From: Sulfitobacter sp. S190
Lineage (GTDB): Bacteria; Pseudomonadota; Alphaproteobacteria; Rhodobacterales; Rhodobacteraceae
NCBI RefSeq assembly: GCF_025141935.1
Contig: NZ_CP081120.1
Location: forward strand, 2,666,001 to 2,730,000
Length of the DNA: 64,000 bases
Direction: 5' to 3'
Of this stretch, positions 44,779 through 53,349 are shown one piece after another; position 1 is the stretch's first letter; the number at the start of each line of letters is the position of its first letter. The position numbers and the translations under genes were made by a program. The notes under the pieces were generated by a model. It was not told the DNA's origin, ran no database searches, and worked only from the letters and a program-made list of their open reading frames with translations.

Positions 44779-45390
44779 CTACCACATCGTCTTTGATGCG
44801 CGCGCGCCCCACGCCGCGTCATAGTCTGCGCCGCCTTCCGCACCAGCGCTGACCTCTGCGAGGATCTGGCCCACCGTCGGCAGATCAAGGGGCGCGGGGT
44901 CTCCGCTCCACGTGCCCGCCCGCATGAGGGCACGCGCACACTGGCTGTAAACCTCGTCAATCTCGATGATCGCCACGGTCGCGGGCTGTCGGCCCTTCTT
45001 TTCGAACCGCGCGCGCAATTCGGCGTCATCGGTCAGCCACGCGCGGCCATTAATCCGCACCACATTGTTGGACCCCGGCACGATGAACATCAGCGACACG
45101 CGCCCGTCCGCCACAATGTTGCGCAGGGTATCGAGCCGTTGATTGCCCCGCCAATCGGGCAGCGCCAGCGTTTTCGGGTCAAGCTCAAGTACCACAGGGC
45201 CATCGTCCCCGCGGGGGCTGCCGTCCGTGCCCTCGGGGCCGACGGTGCTCAGGACACACAGCCGCGATGCCATGATCCACTTGCGGTAAAGCGGCGTCAG
45301 ATGATCCGCAACTTTCTCCAGCGATGCCGCCCCCGGCGTGCCGTAGAGCGCCTCCAGCGCCGCGATATCGTCAATCCTGCGCATATTCAT
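44779..45390 (-). CDS. PPOX-class FMN-dependent flavoprotein
   Basis: 203-aa pyridoxamine-phosphate-oxidase-fold protein. Conserved stretches are ASRLCVLSTVGPEGTDGSPRGD, LALPDWRGNQRLDTLRNI and VRINGRAWL, characteristic of the MSMEG_1061-type FMN or F420 subgroup. ATG at 45390 chosen; ATG at 45384 is an alternative, neither with a clear ribosome site. It overlaps the end of plsC by 20 bases, so it is translationally coupled. Reaction unknown. Confidence 0.82.
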   Translation of the reverse strand: MNMRRIDDIAALEALYGTPGAASLEKVADHLTPLYRKWIMASRLCVLSTVGPEGTDGSPRGDDGPVVLELDPKTLALPDWRGNQRLDTLRNIVADGRVSLMFIVPGSNNVVRINGRAWLTDDAELRARFEKKGRQPATVAIIEIDEVYSQCARALMRAGTWSGDPAPLDLPTVGQILAEVSAGAEGGADYDAAWGARASKTMW

Positions 45391-46111
45391 CTGCAACACC
45401 GGTTTCTTCCAGCAGAGCGGTGGAGGCGGTTTCCACCTCGCGCTCCAGCCGCTCCATGAAGTCGGCTCGCGGTACACCCGGCGCAATGGGGTCGAGAAAT
45501 TCCACGACCGCCACACCGGGCCTGCGGTAAAGCCCGCGGCGGGGCCAGAAGACGCCTGCGTTGGTGGCCACCGGATAACACGGCTGGTCGAGCTGTTCGT
45601 ACAACACCGCAGTGCCAACCTTGTAGGGCGCGCTCAACCCCGGCCGCACCCGTGTCCCCTGGCTATAGATAACCAGCTGCCCCGGCTCGCGACGACCGGC
45701 CTCGACCTCGTCGACCATCTGCTGGATCGCCGCGCCCCGCTTGCCGCGGTCAACAAAGATCATTTCCATCTTGCGCACGTATTGGCCGAGAACAGGCGCC
45801 CAGCGCAGTTGGTTCTTCATGATGAATTTGGCCGCCGGCAGCGCGTTGTAGATCATCATGATGTCCAGAAACGACTGGTGCTTGGCGGCGACAAGCGCCT
45901 CCGTGGTGGGGGGCGTGCCCCGCACTTCGCAGCGCAGCCCGATCATCCAGCGTGCGCACCAGATCACGTAAGTCGCATAGGCCCGGCACCCCGCGTATGC
46001 CCCGCGTTTGGACACCATCGCCCAAGGCGCGTAGGCCAGTCCGATAATCGGCATCGCCAGGGTCGCATTGGTCGAAAACAGGATCGACCGGATCCATTGC
46101 AGGATATTCAT
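45371..46111 (-). CDS. plsC: 1-acyl-sn-glycerol-3-phosphate acyltransferase
   Basis: 246-aa membrane-associated enzyme adding the second acyl chain to lysophosphatidic acid. HX4D motif is AAKHQSFLDIMM near residue 78. The second motif is VDRGKRGA and the third is YSQGTRV, a variant of the usual PEGTR. An N-terminal hydrophobic segment anchors it. The ATG overlaps the ftsX stop. Together with the plsB-like gene at 11.5 kb it could complete phosphatidic acid synthesis. Confidence 0.92.
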   Translation of the reverse strand: MNILQWIRSILFSTNATLAMPIIGLAYAPWAMVSKRGAYAGCRAYATYVIWCARWMIGLRCEVRGTPPTTEALVAAKHQSFLDIMMIYNALPAAKFIMKNQLRWAPVLGQYVRKMEMIFVDRGKRGAAIQQMVDEVEAGRREPGQLVIYSQGTRVRPGLSAPYKVGTAVLYEQLDQPCYPVATNAGVFWPRRGLYRRPGVAVVEFLDPIAPGVPRADFMERLEREVETASTALLEETGVADEYAQD

Positions 46112-47016
46112 GTCAGTTCTCCCAAGGTGCGGCGCGCGGCGGTACGGGTGGCGGCAAAGGCGACCAATGCCGCCAGCGGCGGCAGAACCAGTGGCAGCAG
46201 CCAGTGCCAGCCCTGAAACCCCAGACCGGTCAGAAAACTTGCCGCTTCATCGCCGCCACGCGGCAGCAACGTGACGGCAACCATGCCCAGCACCATGCCG
46301 ATCGCCGCTCCGATCAGCGCGCGAATGGTAAAACGCCGGATGAAGGCCTGCGCGATATAATCGTCCGTCGCCCCCACGAGCCGCAGCACCGCGATGACCT
46401 GCGCGTTGGCGGAAAGTGCCGCGTTGGCCGCCAGCGTCACCATCACCGCCGTCACCGCCCCGATCAGCACGATCGCGACCCACCCCAACATCCGCAACCG
46501 CGAGGCCGCGCGCACCAGCGGCGCACGCCAGCGGCTGTGATCATCCAACACCGCGCCGGGGACTTCGGCCGCCAACCGCAGCCGCAGACCCGCTGTATCC
46601 ATGCCGTCCGCAGTCTCGATCACCTCGATCAACTGGGGCACCGGCAAACTGTCGAGCGCGAGTTGCGCACCGAACCACGGGGCCAGCAACGCCTGTTGTT
46701 CCTCGTCGCTCAGGGCGCGGGCCGTGGCCACCCCGCCGGTGGTCTGCAAGATGCGCAGCGCAGCATCGGTCTGTGCCTGCTGCTGGTCTTCGGGTGCGGT
46801 GATGCGGATCGTGGCAGAACGGGCAAGCTCATCGCCCCACCGTTGCGCCAAACGCCCCGATGCCAGCGACAGCGCCAATGCAAACACCGCCAGAAACGCC
46901 ATCGCACCTGCCGCAAAAAGCGTCAGCTGCGCCGTAAACCCCGAGGGCGGAACGACCCTGTCTGCCTGTCCGTCATGGGCAAGAAGACGGCGCAGGCTGT
47001 GGCGCACCCCCTTCAC
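46108..47016 (-). CDS. ftsX: Cell-division protein FtsX-like permease
   Basis: 302-aa inner-membrane protein with four transmembrane helices, one N-terminal (AQLTLFAAGAMAFLAVFALAL) and three near the C terminus around MVTLAANAALSANAQVIAVLRLVGATDDYIAQAFIRRF. The extracytoplasmic loop lies between residues 55 and 180. It starts with GTG overlapping the ftsE stop. With FtsE it regulates cell-wall hydrolysis during division. Confidence 0.9.
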   Translation of the reverse strand: MKGVRHSLRRLLAHDGQADRVVPPSGFTAQLTLFAAGAMAFLAVFALALSLASGRLAQRWGDELARSATIRITAPEDQQQAQTDAALRILQTTGGVATARALSDEEQQALLAPWFGAQLALDSLPVPQLIEVIETADGMDTAGLRLRLAAEVPGAVLDDHSRWRAPLVRAASRLRMLGWVAIVLIGAVTAVMVTLAANAALSANAQVIAVLRLVGATDDYIAQAFIRRFTIRALIGAAIGMVLGMVAVTLLPRGGDEAASFLTGLGFQGWHWLLPLVLPPLAALVAFAATRTAARRTLGELT

Positions 47017-47690
47017 AGGTCCGCTCCGGCCAATTGGATGCGCCTGTTGGCAATGCGCAGAACCCGCGCCTGTACATGTGATTTCGTGGCACGGATCAGG
47101 CTCAGGTCATGCGTGGCCACAAGGACCGTCTTGCCCATGCGGTTCAGCTCGACCAGAAGCCGCAGCAACCGTTGCGACATGTCCCAATCGACGTTGCCAG
47201 TTGGTTCGTCCGCCAACACCACATCGGGCGACATGATGACAGCGCGGGCCAGCGCCGCGCGTTGCCGCTCGCCCCCCGAGAGTTCCGGCGGGGTGGCATT
47301 GGCCCGGTCGGTCAGACCGACCCAGTGCATCAGATCCTGCAGATCCTCGCCCAACGCTTCGCTGCTGCGCCCCGACACATGCAGCGGCAACGCGATGTTC
47401 TCGGCGACGGGCAAGTGATCCAGAAACCGGCAATCCTGATGCACGACGCCGACACGCCGCCGCACCATCGCCACGTCGTCTCGGTCCAGCGCACGCACGT
47501 CATTGCCAAACAACCGCACCTGCCCCGCGGTGGGCAACAACGCCCCGTAGCACAATTTCATCAGGGTGGTCTTGCCCGACCCAGACGGCCCTGTCAGAAA
47601 ATGGAACGATCCCGCCGCCAGCTTGAGCGAGATATCCGACAGCAATTCTCCGCCGCCGTAACTATAGGCCACATTGTCCAGATCGATCAC
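47013..47690 (-). CDS. ftsE: Cell-division ATP-binding protein FtsE
   Basis: 225-aa ABC ATPase. Walker A GPSGSGKTTLMKL, signature LSGGERQRAALARAV and Walker B VVLADEPTGNVDWD are canonical. The start is GTG at 47690. It energises the FtsX partner encoded immediately downstream. The order ftsE-ftsX-plsC-PPOX with overlaps implies one transcript. The zinc-ribbon gene is divergent with 168 bases between. Confidence 0.93.
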   Translation of the reverse strand: MIDLDNVAYSYGGGELLSDISLKLAAGSFHFLTGPSGSGKTTLMKLCYGALLPTAGQVRLFGNDVRALDRDDVAMVRRRVGVVHQDCRFLDHLPVAENIALPLHVSGRSSEALGEDLQDLMHWVGLTDRANATPPELSGGERQRAALARAVIMSPDVVLADEPTGNVDWDMSQRLLRLLVELNRMGKTVLVATHDLSLIRATKSHVQARVLRIANRRIQLAGADL

Positions 47691-47858
47691 GCGCCGCCCC
47701 GTCCCCTTGTTTGGCCTGTTGTGCCTGAGCCGCGCTTGGGTTTCAATCCGCTACACAAACGCATTGGGCGCAGTTTGCACTTTTCGGGACGTGTCCTAGT
47801 ACATATGCTATTCGTTAACGATCAAAGCGGGGGTTAATCCGATGGGGCTGGGTAGAAA

Positions 47859-48719
47859 ATGAGGCTGATCTGTCCGAACTGCGACGCGCAGTACGAGGTG
47901 CCTGACGAAGTCATGCCCGATACCGGCCGGGATGTGCAGTGCTCGAACTGTGGCAAGACATGGTTCCAGCATCATCCCGATCATGACCCCGAGGAAGACG
48001 ACACAGACGTGATGGCCCCGCCTCCGCCGCCCGAGGAGGACGAAGAGGTCGCCCCGCCGCCACCGCCACCCGCACCGCCACAGGCACCCGAACGCAAGCA
48101 GCTGGACCCCGCCGTGGCCGATATCCTGCGACAGGAGGCCGAGGCCGAGCAGGAAGCCCGTCGCCGCGCGCGCGAGGCCGAAAGCGGGCTGGAGACGCAA
48201 ACCGAACTGGGTCTCGACCCGCAGGAACCCGAGGACGAAGCCGACCGCCGGGCGCGCGAAGCCCGCGAGCGTATGGCCCGGATGCGCGGTCAGGACCCGG
48301 CCGTTGATGCACAGGCCGAAGCCGCGGCAAGCGCGGCCGCACTCGGCTCGCGCCGTGATCTCCTGCCCGACATCGAGGAAATCAATTCATCGCTCAGCAG
48401 CGGTGCGGGCCGCACGGGCCCCAATGCCGACGAAATCCCGATCGAAGCACCGACCCGCCAGCGCAAGCGCCGTGGCTTTCGCACGGGGTTCATGACCGTG
48501 CTGCTTGTCGCGATCGTGCTGACCATTCTGTATATGCTTGCGCCGCGGCTGGCAGAGGCGGTGCCCGCACTGGCCCCCGTTCTCGACAGCTACGTCGAGA
48601 CGGTCAACGCCGGGCGTCTGTGGCTGGATGAGCGGGTGCGCGGCGTGTTGCAATCGCTCGACGGCATGGCCGAACGCAGCGCGCCCAACGGCGATACCGC
48701 CCCGGACGCCACCGAATAG
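47859..48719 (+). CDS. Zinc-ribbon membrane protein
   Basis: 286-aa protein. The N terminus is a zinc finger (RLICPNCDAQYEVPDEVM with second pair VQCSNCGKTWF, MJ0042 type). A proline/glutamate-rich middle follows, then one transmembrane helix (TGFMTVLLVAIVLTILYMLAP, near 208-228) and a short periplasmic tail. The RRAREARERMARMRG region is charged and helical. Divergent from ftsE, with which it might be related functionally. Role unknown. Confidence 0.88.
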   Translation: MRLICPNCDAQYEVPDEVMPDTGRDVQCSNCGKTWFQHHPDHDPEEDDTDVMAPPPPPEEDEEVAPPPPPPAPPQAPERKQLDPAVADILRQEAEAEQEARRRAREAESGLETQTELGLDPQEPEDEADRRAREARERMARMRGQDPAVDAQAEAAASAAALGSRRDLLPDIEEINSSLSSGAGRTGPNADEIPIEAPTRQRKRRGFRTGFMTVLLVAIVLTILYMLAPRLAEAVPALAPVLDSYVETVNAGRLWLDERVRGVLQSLDGMAERSAPNGDTAPDATE

Positions 48720-48743
48720 GCGGCCTTGCCGGGCGCCGGTGTC

Positions 48744-51374
48744 CTAGAAACGATCAAGCAACCGGTTCAGGTAGTCCCGTTCGACTTCGGGACGGGCCTG
48801 TTCACCCGAGCGGCGGCGGATCTCGTCCAGCAATTCGCGCGCGCGCCCGTAGGCATCATCGTTCAGCTCCACCTCGGCATCGCTGCCGGTCGACCCGTTC
48901 GTACCCTGTTCACGGCCCAGCGGATCGCGGTTGTCGGCACGCCGGTCGCTTTGCTGGGTGCCCTGACCCGGCTGCTGGTTCTGCTGCTGCTCCTGCGCCA
49001 TTGCCTCACCCAGTGACCGCATGCCTTCACGCAGTGCTTCCATCGCCTGCGACTGGTTGTCGATGGCTTCGGGCAGATCGCCCTCCCGCAGGGATTGTTC
49101 GGCTTCGTCCATCGCGTCGCCCGCGCGGTCGAGCGCATCCCGCGCGGCATCCCCTTCGGCAGTCCCCTGACCGGGCAGCCGGCCTTCCTGTCGGCGCAGC
49201 TCGTCGCGCAACGCCTGCTGGCGATCGGCAAGCCCCTGCTCCGTGCCCTGCTGTCCGTCGCCGGGGCGCTGTTCACCGCCGCCGCCTTCGCGGCCCTGCT
49301 GTTCGCTGTCCTGTCCCTCGCCCTGACCTTGCTGGCCCTCATGGCTCTGGCCGCGGCCCTGCCCGCCATTGCGGCCTTCGTTGCCTTCGTTCTCGCCTGC
49401 CTGCGCGCCGGGATTGAATTGTTCCTGAAGGTCGCGGAAGGCCTGATCGCTCAGGCCCTGCTGTTCGCGCAGGGTCTCGGCGAGCCCCTCCATCGCCTGT
49501 TCCCCTTCGGACTGGCCACCCTGGCCCTGCTGGCCCTCGGTGACCTGCATGTTCTCCATCATTTCCTGCAATTCGCGCAGCGCCTGTTCGGCCTCGGCCA
49601 TGCGGCCCTCTTCCATCAGCTCCTGTATCCGGTCCATCATGCGTTGCAGATCGTCCTGCGTCATCTGCATGCTTTCGCCCTGCTGTTGCTGACCCTGTTG
49701 CTGCTGGCCGTCCTGCTGCTCTGCCTGCTCGCGCTGGAGCTGCTGCATGTATTCTTCGGTGGCGCGGCGCAATTCCTGCATCAGCTCGGCGATCTCTTCG
49801 TCGGTCGCGCCGTTCTTCATCGCCTCGTTCAGACGCTCCTGCGCACGGCGCATCCGGTCGCGGGCATCGTCAAGATCACCGATTTCAAGCTCCAGCGCGA
49901 AATCCCAAAGCTCTTGCGCCAGTTCGTCCTGCACCTCTTCGTCGATCCCGAACCGGGCGCGGGTCTCCAACCGCTCGATCAGCGCCCGCAAGCGCAGGGC
50001 CGACGTTTCCGAGCGGAATGCATCTTCGGGGATATAGCTGACCGCACGCAAGACCTGCGCGATGCGCTGCGCATTCTGACGGCTCCACAACAGGTCACGG
50101 CGCATCTCGATCACGGCGGCCGCCGTCGGATCGAAAAACCTCCGGCCCGGCAAAACCATCTGCATCGGCGCCGTCTGTGCGACCTGTTCGGCCGCATCCA
50201 GCGCGGTCATCGACACTGTCACCGGCAGGTTCGCCCAAGGATGCTGGGAAAAATCATCGATCAGGTTTTCTTCGAAAGCGGCGCGGTCACCAGCAATAGG
50301 CATCGGCAACGGCACGGTCACATCCGCACGCGGTTCCGGATCGACCGCAAGCCCGTAGCGCCGATCGACTGACGCAAGATCAAGCGAAATCCGCGCCTCG
50401 CCCGCCTCCACGCCATAGTCGTCAGAGGCCGCGAACGGCAGCCGCATCTCGCCGATGGCCGCGACTTCGGGTGCGCCGATTATGGTGATCTGCGGTGCCT
50501 CATCGGCAATCACCGAGATGTCCCATGCCCGCCCGCCGGGGCCGTCAACCGCAATGGCACCATCGCGCCCGACCTTGAAATCAAACGTGGTCTGGGGGGG
50601 GGCGTCCGCTTGGGTCTCGACCTCGCGGCCCGAAACCGTTTCGCGCACACCAAGGGCGCCGACCTCGCCATAAAGTCGCAGGGTGATCAGCGTTCCGAAA
50701 GGAAGCTGCAAATCTCCGGCAGCCAGATCATTGAGGTACAGCGTCGGCTTGCCCGTATACCGCGGCGGCTCTGCCCATCCTTCCCAGACCGGACCACTCG
50801 CCAGCGGCCCGGTGGATCCGCCCGCCATTTCGGCCACTGTGCCGACGCGCCAGATCGACCCGAACAGCAACGCCATGCCAAAGGCCAGCACCGCGACATA
50901 GCGCAAGGCATAGGGATCGCGCCGCGCAACCCGCAAATCGCCCGGCACCGCAGTGGCCCGCGCCGCACGCTCTGCCATACGCCGCTTGTGCGCGCGCCAC
51001 ACCGCCATCGATGCGTCATCGCCGGCACCGATCGCCTGATCGTCCATCAGGGCCGTGATCGGACGGCCGGGCAAACTCGCGTCCAGCCGCGTCAGTGCGT
51101 CAACCTGCCGCGGCATGCGGAACCTGCGGGCGGCATAGAAAAGCGTTCCCAACACCGCGGCGCAGGTCAGGCCACCCAAGGCCCAGAGCACCTCGACCGG
51201 CACAGATTCGTGCACCCCCATCATCGCCGCCGCCAGTGCCAGCAACAGCACCGTCAAGAGCGGCCAGAACGCCTGTACAGCGTGCTCTGCTACCATCCCA
51301 AGCCATGTCCAACGCCGCGGCCACCGCAGGTCGGACATCGTGCGGGAAAGATCATTGGGAGTGAACTGGACCAT
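48744..51374 (-). CDS. TIGR02302 family large membrane protein
   Basis: 876-aa inner-membrane protein. Two or three N-terminal transmembrane helices (about residues 30-75 and near 155) are followed by a large periplasmic beta-rich domain and, from about residue 500, a coiled-coil plus glutamine/glycine/glutamate-rich region with segments such as LQREQAEQQDGQQQQGQQQQ. The C terminus is VERDYLNRLLDRF. It matches the DUF4175/TIGR02302 family of alphaproteobacteria; function not known. The ATG at 51374 has GAGG before it and is preferred over one 36 bases earlier. Operon with lysA upstream. Confidence 0.88.
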   Translation of the reverse strand: MVQFTPNDLSRTMSDLRWPRRWTWLGMVAEHAVQAFWPLLTVLLLALAAAMMGVHESVPVEVLWALGGLTCAAVLGTLFYAARRFRMPRQVDALTRLDASLPGRPITALMDDQAIGAGDDASMAVWRAHKRRMAERAARATAVPGDLRVARRDPYALRYVAVLAFGMALLFGSIWRVGTVAEMAGGSTGPLASGPVWEGWAEPPRYTGKPTLYLNDLAAGDLQLPFGTLITLRLYGEVGALGVRETVSGREVETQADAPPQTTFDFKVGRDGAIAVDGPGGRAWDISVIADEAPQITIIGAPEVAAIGEMRLPFAASDDYGVEAGEARISLDLASVDRRYGLAVDPEPRADVTVPLPMPIAGDRAAFEENLIDDFSQHPWANLPVTVSMTALDAAEQVAQTAPMQMVLPGRRFFDPTAAAVIEMRRDLLWSRQNAQRIAQVLRAVSYIPEDAFRSETSALRLRALIERLETRARFGIDEEVQDELAQELWDFALELEIGDLDDARDRMRRAQERLNEAMKNGATDEEIAELMQELRRATEEYMQQLQREQAEQQDGQQQQGQQQQGESMQMTQDDLQRMMDRIQELMEEGRMAEAEQALRELQEMMENMQVTEGQQGQGGQSEGEQAMEGLAETLREQQGLSDQAFRDLQEQFNPGAQAGENEGNEGRNGGQGRGQSHEGQQGQGEGQDSEQQGREGGGGEQRPGDGQQGTEQGLADRQQALRDELRRQEGRLPGQGTAEGDAARDALDRAGDAMDEAEQSLREGDLPEAIDNQSQAMEALREGMRSLGEAMAQEQQQNQQPGQGTQQSDRRADNRDPLGREQGTNGSTGSDAEVELNDDAYGRARELLDEIRRRSGEQARPEVERDYLNRLLDRF

Positions 51375-51416
51375 CTGCGCTGCCTCATGGGGACGGCGCC
51401 GAACGCACAATCGCGT

Positions 51417-52682
51417 TCAGAGCCACTCAGGGATGGTATCGCGATTTATCATTTCGTCAAAGGTGGGGCGTGGGCGGATAACCGCGAATTGATCTTCGTG
51501 AACCAGCACTTCGGGGATCAAGGGTCGCGAATTATATTCCGACGACATGACCGCCCCGTACGCGCCCGAACTGCGAAACGCCACCATGTCACCCGCGGCC
51601 AGCGGCGGCATCAGCCGTTGCCTTGCAAAGGTATCGCCGGATTCGCATACAGGCCCGACAATATCATAGGGCTGCTTTTCAATGCCCGGTGCAGGTTCTT
51701 TCACCGCCACAATATCATGATGCGCCTCGTACATGGCGGGGCGGATCAGATCGTTCATCGCCCCGTCGAGGATCAGGAATTCACGGTCTTCACCGGACTT
51801 GACGTAAATGACCTTGCTGACCATCAAACCCGCGTTGCCCGCAATCAATCGGCCCGGTTCAATCTCGATCTCGCAACCCAGATGACCAAGCGTGCGCTGC
51901 ACCATGGCGCCGTAATCACTGGGCAACGGCGGTGCCTGATTGCCGGTCTCGTACGGGATGCCCAGACCGCCACCCAGATCGAGCCGGGTGATCTCGTGAC
52001 CGTCCTCGCGCAGTTGTGCCGTCAACTCCGCCACCTTTTCGTAGGCCAGCTCGAACGGGGCCAGATCGGTCAACTGCGACCCGATATGCACGTCGATACC
52101 GATCACCTTGAGGCCCGGCATCGCCGCCGCCATTGCGTAAACCTCGCGCGCCCGCGCGATCGGTATGCCGAACTTATTCTCGGATTTGCCCGTGGCGATC
52201 TTGGCGTGGGTCTTGGCATCGACATCGGGATTGACCCGCACGGTGATGGGCGCAACCGCACCCAATTCGACCGCAACCGCGTTCAGCACTTCCATCTCGG
52301 GCTCGGATTCGACATTGAACTGGCGAATACCGCCCGTCAGCGCGGTGCGTATTTCCTGCGCCGTCTTGCCCACGCCGGAAAACACGATCTTGTCACCGGG
52401 CACCCCGGCGGCCTTGGCGCGCAAATACTCGCCCTCGCTGACCACATCCATACCGGCCCCCGCCTGCGCCAATGTGCGTAAAACGGCCTGGTTCGAATTG
52501 GCCTTCATCGCATAACAGACCAGGTGGTCCATCCCCGCCAAAGCTTCATCGAAAGCGCGGAAATGACGCAATAATGTTGCGGTGGAATAAACGTAGAAAG
52601 GCGTACCGACCTGGGCTGCGATATCCGAAATTGCGACGTCCTCGGCATAAAGCGCGCCGTCACGGTACAGGAAATGGTCCAT
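51417..52682 (-). CDS. lysA: Diaminopimelate decarboxylase
   Basis: 421-aa pyridoxal-phosphate enzyme that makes lysine from meso-diaminopimelate. The PLP-lysine is in VCYAMKANSNQAVL near residue 60. HIGSQLTDLAPF, the LDLGGGLGIPY glycine loop and the C-terminal CESGDTFARQR with active-site Cys and the AYGAVMSSEYNSRPL segment are present. Weak ribosome site. It lies in the order argH-lipoproteins-DUF2834-lysA-TIGR02302. Confidence 0.96.
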   Translation of the reverse strand: MDHFLYRDGALYAEDVAISDIAAQVGTPFYVYSTATLLRHFRAFDEALAGMDHLVCYAMKANSNQAVLRTLAQAGAGMDVVSEGEYLRAKAAGVPGDKIVFSGVGKTAQEIRTALTGGIRQFNVESEPEMEVLNAVAVELGAVAPITVRVNPDVDAKTHAKIATGKSENKFGIPIARAREVYAMAAAMPGLKVIGIDVHIGSQLTDLAPFELAYEKVAELTAQLREDGHEITRLDLGGGLGIPYETGNQAPPLPSDYGAMVQRTLGHLGCEIEIEPGRLIAGNAGLMVSKVIYVKSGEDREFLILDGAMNDLIRPAMYEAHHDIVAVKEPAPGIEKQPYDIVGPVCESGDTFARQRLMPPLAAGDMVAFRSSGAYGAVMSSEYNSRPLIPEVLVHEDQFAVIRPRPTFDEMINRDTIPEWL

Positions 52683-52713
52683 GCTTCATCTTGCCTCTAA
52701 ACTCAATTCCGCC

Positions 52714-53031
52714 CTACTTCACGGGCGCTGAGCGCAGGAAAAGGTAGAGCGGCAAACCACAGCTCACTCCAATACAGAAGGTGGCCGGAATAGCAATCAG
52801 GGCAATCCAATTTCTCCGGGTGGCAACTTCGGCGATAATCCAGACGCTCAGCGCGATCGCCGCAATCGTCAGATCCCACACCAACCCGCTGGTCGCGTCA
52901 TTGACGTGCCAGGCATCAACCATCGCCATCAGATCCCAGCCGTTGGCCTGAAACCAGCTGACAAAATAGTACATCGGATGGATGGCACCCCAAATGGCCA
53001 GCGCCAGAAACACAATCCTCAAGGCGGACAT
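52714..53031 (-). CDS. DUF2834 membrane protein
   Basis: 105-aa protein with three transmembrane helices (RIVFLALAIWGAIHPMYYFV; WDLTIAAIALSVWIIAEV; WIALIAIPATFCIGVSCGLPLYLFL). The loop SWFQANGWDLMAMVDAW is typical of DUF2834. The ATG lies one base after the stop of the upstream tiny lipoprotein. Function unknown. Confidence 0.85.
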   Translation of the reverse strand: MSALRIVFLALAIWGAIHPMYYFVSWFQANGWDLMAMVDAWHVNDATSGLVWDLTIAAIALSVWIIAEVATRRNWIALIAIPATFCIGVSCGLPLYLFLRSAPVK

Positions 53032-53032
53032 A

Positions 53033-53179
53033 TCAAAACCCTCTTACGACGACGCCCACCCGCGCCTCGCCCGTCACCACCACGCCGGGCGGCGTTGTAG
53101 AGGGCGCGGGCTCGCGCGGGGCGGGACGCTCACATGCACCCAGCGACATAAGCGCCAGCGCGGCAAAGGCCAGTCTCAA
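53033..53179 (-). CDS. Tiny lipoprotein with TTG start (48 aa)
   Basis: A 48-codon gene reading (M)[20 protein letters not shown] and continuing to VVVRGF. The lipobox LGAC puts Cys at residue 16, and the tail is proline-rich. The TTG start overlaps the stop of the preceding lipoprotein (TTTTGA), so translation is probably coupled; the next gene starts one base after its stop. Too short for many gene finders. Function unknown. Confidence 0.65.
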   Translation of the reverse strand: MRLAFAALALMSLGACERPAPREPAPSTTPPGVVVTGEARVGVVVRGF

Positions 53180-53349
53180 AAGCCGACGCCAAGCGTGACC
53201 GGACCACGGCTCAGCCCGACACCGCCGCCGATGTGGGATCCGGAATTGGTCAATACCACCGTCACGCCCCCGCTGGGCTGCACAGGTTCACCATCCACAC
53301 CGCAGGCCGCCAGACCGGCAAGGGACACCGCATAAATCAGCTTTTTCAT
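53176..53349 (-). CDS. Small lipoprotein downstream of argH (57 aa)
   Basis: 57-codon gene starting [20 protein letters not shown], with lipobox LAAC (Cys16) and a glycine-rich mature part ending [13 protein letters not shown]. Its ATG overlaps the argH stop (ATGA, 53346-53349), so it is translated with argH. I recall small lipoproteins in this position in Rhodobacteraceae, unverified. Function unknown; C-terminal pattern is compatible with a small beta-strand peptide. Confidence 0.75.
   Translation of the reverse strand: MKKLIYAVSLAGLAACGVDGEPVQPSGGVTVVLTNSGSHIGGGVGLSRGPVTLGVGF

Noticed and set aside
47816..47836. TTAAC and TTAA in the ftsE/zinc-ribbon spacer as a CtrA site
   Set aside because: The half-sites are 15 bases apart instead of seven.
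49150..49750. Repetitive CTG/CAG-rich DNA as a possible CRISPR or tandem repeat array
   Set aside because: It is the coding DNA of the glutamine-rich part of the TIGR02302 protein; no regular repeat-spacer spacing.
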